Source: Agriterribacter humi | GTDB lineage: Bacteria > Bacteroidota > Bacteroidia > Chitinophagales > Chitinophagaceae | Length of the DNA: 64,000 nt | Direction: 5' to 3' | NCBI RefSeq assembly: GCF_009192765.1 | Contig: NZ_VOHQ01000005.1 | Span: 248,001 to 312,000 of the forward strand | Shown here: one piece after another, positions 60,837-64,000 of the stretch | Numbering within the stretch: position 1 is the stretch's first letter | How the letters are laid out: every line of letters begins with the position of its first letter | Notes under the pieces: model-generated | Told to the model about the DNA's origin: nothing | Database searches by the model: none | Seen by the model: only the letters and a program-made list of their open reading frames with translations | Program-made: the position numbers and the translations under genes

Positions 60837-61790
60837 ATGAAAAAAATCGGAATCCTGCACGGTAAAGAAAGGTCCTTTCCCAATGCTTTTATAGAAAGGA
60901 TTAACAGCAAAAAGCCTGATGGTATTATTGCCGAATCTGTATCTATTAATAAAGTAATGCAGGGCGAACCAAGCGGGTATGCCGTAATAGTGGACCGTAT
61001 ATCGCAGGACGTTCCCTTTTACCGTGCCTTTCTTAAAAATGCAGCCATCAGCGGTACAGCGGTAATTAATAATCCTTTTTGGTGGAGCGCAGATGAAAAA
61101 TTTTTTAATAACGCCCTTGCTACAAAAATTAACGTCCCTGTTCCCAAAACAGTAATTCTACCCTCCAGGAATTTACCGGCAGACACATCTGACGAATCGT
61201 TTGCCAATCTTGCTTTTCCATTGGACTGGGAAGGAATTTTTAATTATGTTGGATTCCCTGCATACATGAAGCCATTTGCAGGAGGAGGGTGGAAAAATGT
61301 ATACAAGTTAGACAGCATGGAGGATTTTTTTGATAAGCATGGAGAAACCGGCGAATTGGTTATGCTGCTCCAGGAGGAGATTGTATTTGATGAATATTAC
61401 AGGTGTTATTGTATTGGTGGCAAGCATGTACGTATTATGCCTTATGAACCCCGCAATCCACATCACCTGCGGTATGTAAGCGATTTTAAGCCATCACCGG
61501 AACGATATCAGCTTATGGAAGAAATTGTGCTGCGGCTTAACGAATTTCTTGGCTATGATTTTAATACCGTAGAATTAGCTCTTCGCAACGGCGTACCTTA
61601 CGCTATTGATTTCTGCAATCCTGCTCCTGATGCGGAGAAAAGCAGCGTGGGTGAAGAAAATTTTGAGTGGGTTGTGGAAACTTCAGCCAATTATGCTATT
61701 GAAAGAGCGCAAAACTGCAAAGAAGGATCAGATAACCTTACCTGGGGCGAATATGTGAAGCGGAGTGTAGAAAAGCAGCCATTAACGTAA
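60837..61790 (+). CDS. ATP-grasp-family ligase of unknown substrate
   Basis: The 317-residue protein fits the ATP-grasp fold. After a Rossmann-like start (KKIGILHGKERSFPNAFI) come INNPFWWSADEKFFNN, the lid motif YMKPFAGGGWKNVYKL (143-158; Lys145 and GGG149-151 contact ATP), and a metal-site stretch (CIGGKHVRIMPYEPRN, then AIDFCNPAPD). ATP-grasp enzymes form amide or peptide bonds via acyl phosphates. It is not a recognisable GshB or RimK. The YbdK-type gene starts 143 bases later on the same strand, and an esterase is divergent. This grouping suggests synthesis of a small amide-linked compound. Confidence 0.86.
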   Translation: MKKIGILHGKERSFPNAFIERINSKKPDGIIAESVSINKVMQGEPSGYAVIVDRISQDVPFYRAFLKNAAISGTAVINNPFWWSADEKFFNNALATKINVPVPKTVILPSRNLPADTSDESFANLAFPLDWEGIFNYVGFPAYMKPFAGGGWKNVYKLDSMEDFFDKHGETGELVMLLQEEIVFDEYYRCYCIGGKHVRIMPYEPRNPHHLRYVSDFKPSPERYQLMEEIVLRLNEFLGYDFNTVELALRNGVPYAIDFCNPAPDAEKSSVGEENFEWVVETSANYAIERAQNCKEGSDNLTWGEYVKRSVEKQPLT

Positions 61791-61933
61791 TTTGAAATTT
61801 AAGATTTGATATTGATCTGTCGGGAGTTTCATTCGTCTGTACAAGGATGGCTCGCGTGGATTTATGATTTACTTTTTATTAATTAAACTTTATCAATTCG
61901 ATTTTCCCCGATTGACTAAACGAAACCAACCAT

Positions 61934-63046
61934 ATGGCTAATCTGAATTACAAACAATTTACCCTTGGCGTGGAAGAAGAGTACATGGTGATTGACCCCA
62001 CTACCTTTGAACTTAAAAGCCATGAACAAAAAATTGTATCTGAAGGACAAAAGATCATAAAGGATAAAGTAAAGGCAGAAATGCACCAGGCGGTGGTGGA
62101 AGTAGGTACGGATGTATGTGAAGATATAGATGCTGCATATAACGATGTAGGACTGCTGCGTAAAACCATTGCAGGCATTGCAGGCGATCTTGGCTTTGCA
62201 ATGGGCGCATCAGGTACACATCCTTTCAGTTTGTGGGAAAGGCAGCTTATTACAGATCATATACGTTATCATGAAATTGTAAATGAAATGCAGGATGCAG
62301 CCCGGAGCAACCTTATTTTTGGCTTGCATGTGCATGTAGGTATGGAAAGCCGCAGAATGGCTATACATATCGCCAATTCGGCCAGGTATTTTTTACCGCA
62401 TGTATTTGCGCTCAGCACCAACTCTCCTTTCTGGGAGGGAAGATATACAGGCTTTAAATCATTCCGGACAAAAGTATTCGATAAATTTCCGCGCACCGGC
62501 ATACCCGACTATTTTGAAAGCATTGAAGCCTATGATAATTATGTAAACCTGCTGATCAAAACCAATTGCATTGATAACGCAAAAAAAATATGGTGGGATC
62601 TGCGTGTTCATCCTTTTTTTAACACCGTTGAATTTCGTATTTGTGATGTGCCGTTAACCGTAGATGAAACCATAGCCATTACCGCTTTGTTCCAGGCTAT
62701 ATGCGCCAAGCTTTACAAGCTCAGGATGGAAAACATGAATTTCATACAATACTCCCGGGCACTGGTAAACGAAAACAAATGGCGAGCAAGCAGGTATGGG
62801 TTAGACGGGCACCTGATTGATTTTGGCAAAGAAGAAGAAGTAAATACGAGAGTGCTGATATATGAATTGCTTGATTTTGTAGATGATATGGTAGATCACC
62901 TCGGATCAAGGCACCGGCTTGGCAATGTGCAAAAAATAATTGATCAGGGCACCGGCGCCGACCGGCAACTGGCTGTTCATGAAAACACAAAAAACCTGAC
63001 AGATGTGGCAGCCTATATTCATTCTCAGTTCCTGGCAGACCTGTGA
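61934..63046 (+). CDS. YbdK-family carboxylate-amine ligase (GCS2, glutamate-cysteine-ligase type)
   Basis: The 370-residue protein has the GCS2 motifs FTLGVEEEYMVIDP (10-23), the acidic/His metal region EVGTDVCED, and GLHVHVGMESR. It belongs to the glutamine-synthetase-like amidoligase fold and would join an amine to a carboxylate with ATP. E. coli YbdK has weak Glu-Cys ligase activity, but in such clusters the substrates are usually unknown. It is the second ligase of the pair, co-directional with the ATP-grasp gene. About 140 bases of spacer hold only AT-rich words. It is convergent with rfbD. Confidence 0.9.
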   Translation: MANLNYKQFTLGVEEEYMVIDPTTFELKSHEQKIVSEGQKIIKDKVKAEMHQAVVEVGTDVCEDIDAAYNDVGLLRKTIAGIAGDLGFAMGASGTHPFSLWERQLITDHIRYHEIVNEMQDAARSNLIFGLHVHVGMESRRMAIHIANSARYFLPHVFALSTNSPFWEGRYTGFKSFRTKVFDKFPRTGIPDYFESIEAYDNYVNLLIKTNCIDNAKKIWWDLRVHPFFNTVEFRICDVPLTVDETIAITALFQAICAKLYKLRMENMNFIQYSRALVNENKWRASRYGLDGHLIDFGKEEEVNTRVLIYELLDFVDDMVDHLGSRHRLGNVQKIIDQGTGADRQLAVHENTKNLTDVAAYIHSQFLADL

Positions 63047-63059
63047 TAAGCATGATCTT

Positions 63060-63926
63060 TTATGCCTGCTGCATATTATCTATACACTTCCTGAGGCTTT
63101 CTTTCCACAAGGGAATATTCACCCCATAGGTTTCCCTGATCTTTGATGTATCAAGCAGCGAAAAGGAAGGACGTTTGGCGGGAGCCGGATATGCAGTGGC
63201 GGGTACAGGATGCAGGATGCAACTGGCTCCGGTCATTTCTTTTATAGCCATTGCAAAATCGTACCAACTGATATTTCCTTCATTGCAGTAATGATAGATG
63301 CCCGGTAACCAAAGCTTACTAATGATGATTTGCATAATAGCCTGGGCCAGATCATTTGCATACGTTGGAGAGCCCACCTGGTCATTCACTATATTCAGTT
63401 CCTTTTTTTCTTTCATTAAGCGCATCATGGTCTTTACAAAATTACTGCCATGCTCACTGTACACCCAGGATGTGCGTATAATTATAGTTTCCACATTATT
63501 TGCTATGGACAACGCCTCGCCTTTTGCCTTGGAAGCGCCATAAATATTCAGGGGGTCAACGTCTGCATCTTCTTTGTAAGGAACGGATGACTGCCCGTTA
63601 AAAACATAATCGGTAGAGATGTGTAAAAATTTTGATTGGTAAGCTGTACATGCATCCGCAAGTATTTTAACTCCTTCCGCATTGATAAGAAATGCGCTTT
63701 CTTTATCTGATTCGGCTTTATCAACAGCGGTGTATGCTGCGCAATTAATACAAAATTGCGGTCTAACAGCATCAAAAACAGCTTCTGTTTTAGCTTTTTG
63801 TTCAACAGGCATATCCTGTTTAGATAAAAAAACAAATTCAAAGCCGGGATAGAATGCTGCAATATCCTTTATGGATTTACCCAGTTGTCCACCAGCGCCG
63901 GTTACAAGTATTTTTAATTTGTGCAT
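63060..63926 (-). CDS. rfbD: dTDP-4-dehydrorhamnose reductase
   Basis: The enzyme reduces dTDP-4-dehydro-L-rhamnose to dTDP-L-rhamnose, the last step of the pathway. The 288-residue SDR has the NAD(P) motif GAGGQLG (11-17), the strand CINCAAYTAVDKAES, the Ser/Thr-Tyr-Lys triad in HISTDYVFNG and IYGASKAKGE, and the reductase stretch VNDQVGSPTYANDLAQAI. It follows rfbC in an operon running in from the right edge (stop-to-start gap nine bases). The 3' end is convergent with ybdK. It points to a rhamnose-containing surface glycan. Confidence 0.95.
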   Translation of the reverse strand: MHKLKILVTGAGGQLGKSIKDIAAFYPGFEFVFLSKQDMPVEQKAKTEAVFDAVRPQFCINCAAYTAVDKAESDKESAFLINAEGVKILADACTAYQSKFLHISTDYVFNGQSSVPYKEDADVDPLNIYGASKAKGEALSIANNVETIIIRTSWVYSEHGSNFVKTMMRLMKEKKELNIVNDQVGSPTYANDLAQAIMQIIISKLWLPGIYHYCNEGNISWYDFAMAIKEMTGASCILHPVPATAYPAPAKRPSFSLLDTSKIRETYGVNIPLWKESLRKCIDNMQQA

Positions 63927-63935
63927 GGATAATGG

Positions 63936-64000
63936 TTATCCTTCAAATACAAAACGGTTTTTACAGTCTTTTAATAAGGGATGACCCTGGTCTTTATCGG
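63936..64000 (-). CDS. rfbC: dTDP-4-dehydrorhamnose 3,5-epimerase, C-terminal fragment
   Basis: Only the last 20 codons are in the window. They read DKDQGHPLLKDCKNRFVFEG and then stop at 63936-63938. The DKDxxxPLLKD pattern is the C-terminal signature of RfbC (the SxKDxxLPxL region). The gene continues beyond 64000 and is the upstream neighbour of rfbD on the same strand, nine bases apart. Identification rests on this short tail plus the operon context. Confidence 0.8.
   Translation of the reverse strand, partial: DKDQGHPLLKDCKNRFVFEG

Noticed and set aside
1-64000. CRISPR array, prophage, integron or insertion sequence
   Set aside because: No regularly spaced repeats, transposase, integrase or phage structural gene was found; the dispersed repeats vary in spacing and length.

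Overview
This window comes from a member of the Bacteroidota, most likely Chitinophagaceae or a close relative. The sequence evidence is: type IX secretion sorting domains of both the A type (protein at 19171-22242) and the gliding-motility/B type (36278-39913); a GLPGLI protein next to a large outer-membrane barrel; a TonB-dependent receptor under a TPP riboswitch; the Bacteroidota -7 promoter element TAnnTTTG in front of many genes; and no consistent Shine-Dalgarno sequences. There is no rRNA, CRISPR array, recognisable insertion sequence or prophage. One tRNA (Cys) is present. The family assignment is an inference; the phylum is well supported.

Layout. 0-17 kb is mostly core metabolism in short units: kdsA (KDO synthesis), pyrE and pyrB (pyrimidines), coaD, two Crp/Fnr regulators each beside a DinB-fold protein, a membrane M48 peptidase, a GMC oxidoreductase with a gluconate-dehydrogenase subunit 3-like partner, a metallophosphoesterase and a secreted esterase. 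A broken RHS gene lies at 3.3-3.6 kb. 16.8-19.1 kb carries rpmI-rplT behind a structured leader, then a speA-like decarboxylase. 19.1-26 kb has a T9SS-exported M43 protease, a fatty-acid desaturase, an EcoRV-like restriction-modification pair and tRNA-Cys. 26-30.5 kb returns to housekeeping genes (nucleoside phosphorylase, dapF, corA, Nudix hydrolase, queuosine-precursor transporter).

30.6-46.9 kb is a surface-carbohydrate region: a YfhO membrane protein, glycosyltransferase and methyltransferase; then, after two surface proteins (a PKD/DNRLRE lipoprotein and a 1211-residue T9SS protein with a propeller-like repeat region), a second co-directional run of six genes. That run includes a glycosyltransferase-methyltransferase fusion and a GDP-mannose-dehydratase-like protein with an altered catalytic lysine. 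It becomes AT-richer toward its 3' end, which suggests transfer.

47-59.3 kb has a head-GIN protein, the TPP-riboswitch-controlled TonB receptor, a glycogen branching enzyme, an outer-membrane barrel + GLPGLI operon, two small membrane proteins, an Xre-RES toxin-antitoxin pair with an inverted repeat around its own promoter, and ribBA. 59.4-64 kb has a TonB-receptor remnant consisting only of its two ends, a divergent esterase / ATP-grasp / YbdK amidoligase group that may make an undescribed amide-linked metabolite, and rfbD with the end of rfbC (dTDP-rhamnose).

Two patterns cut across the window. First, at least five genes have the -7 element 4-7 bases in front of the start codon, predicting leaderless mRNAs. 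Second, gene ends, especially convergent ones, hold degenerate dispersed repeats in several recognisable families. Coordinates, motifs and inverted repeats were read by eye; no database search was run.
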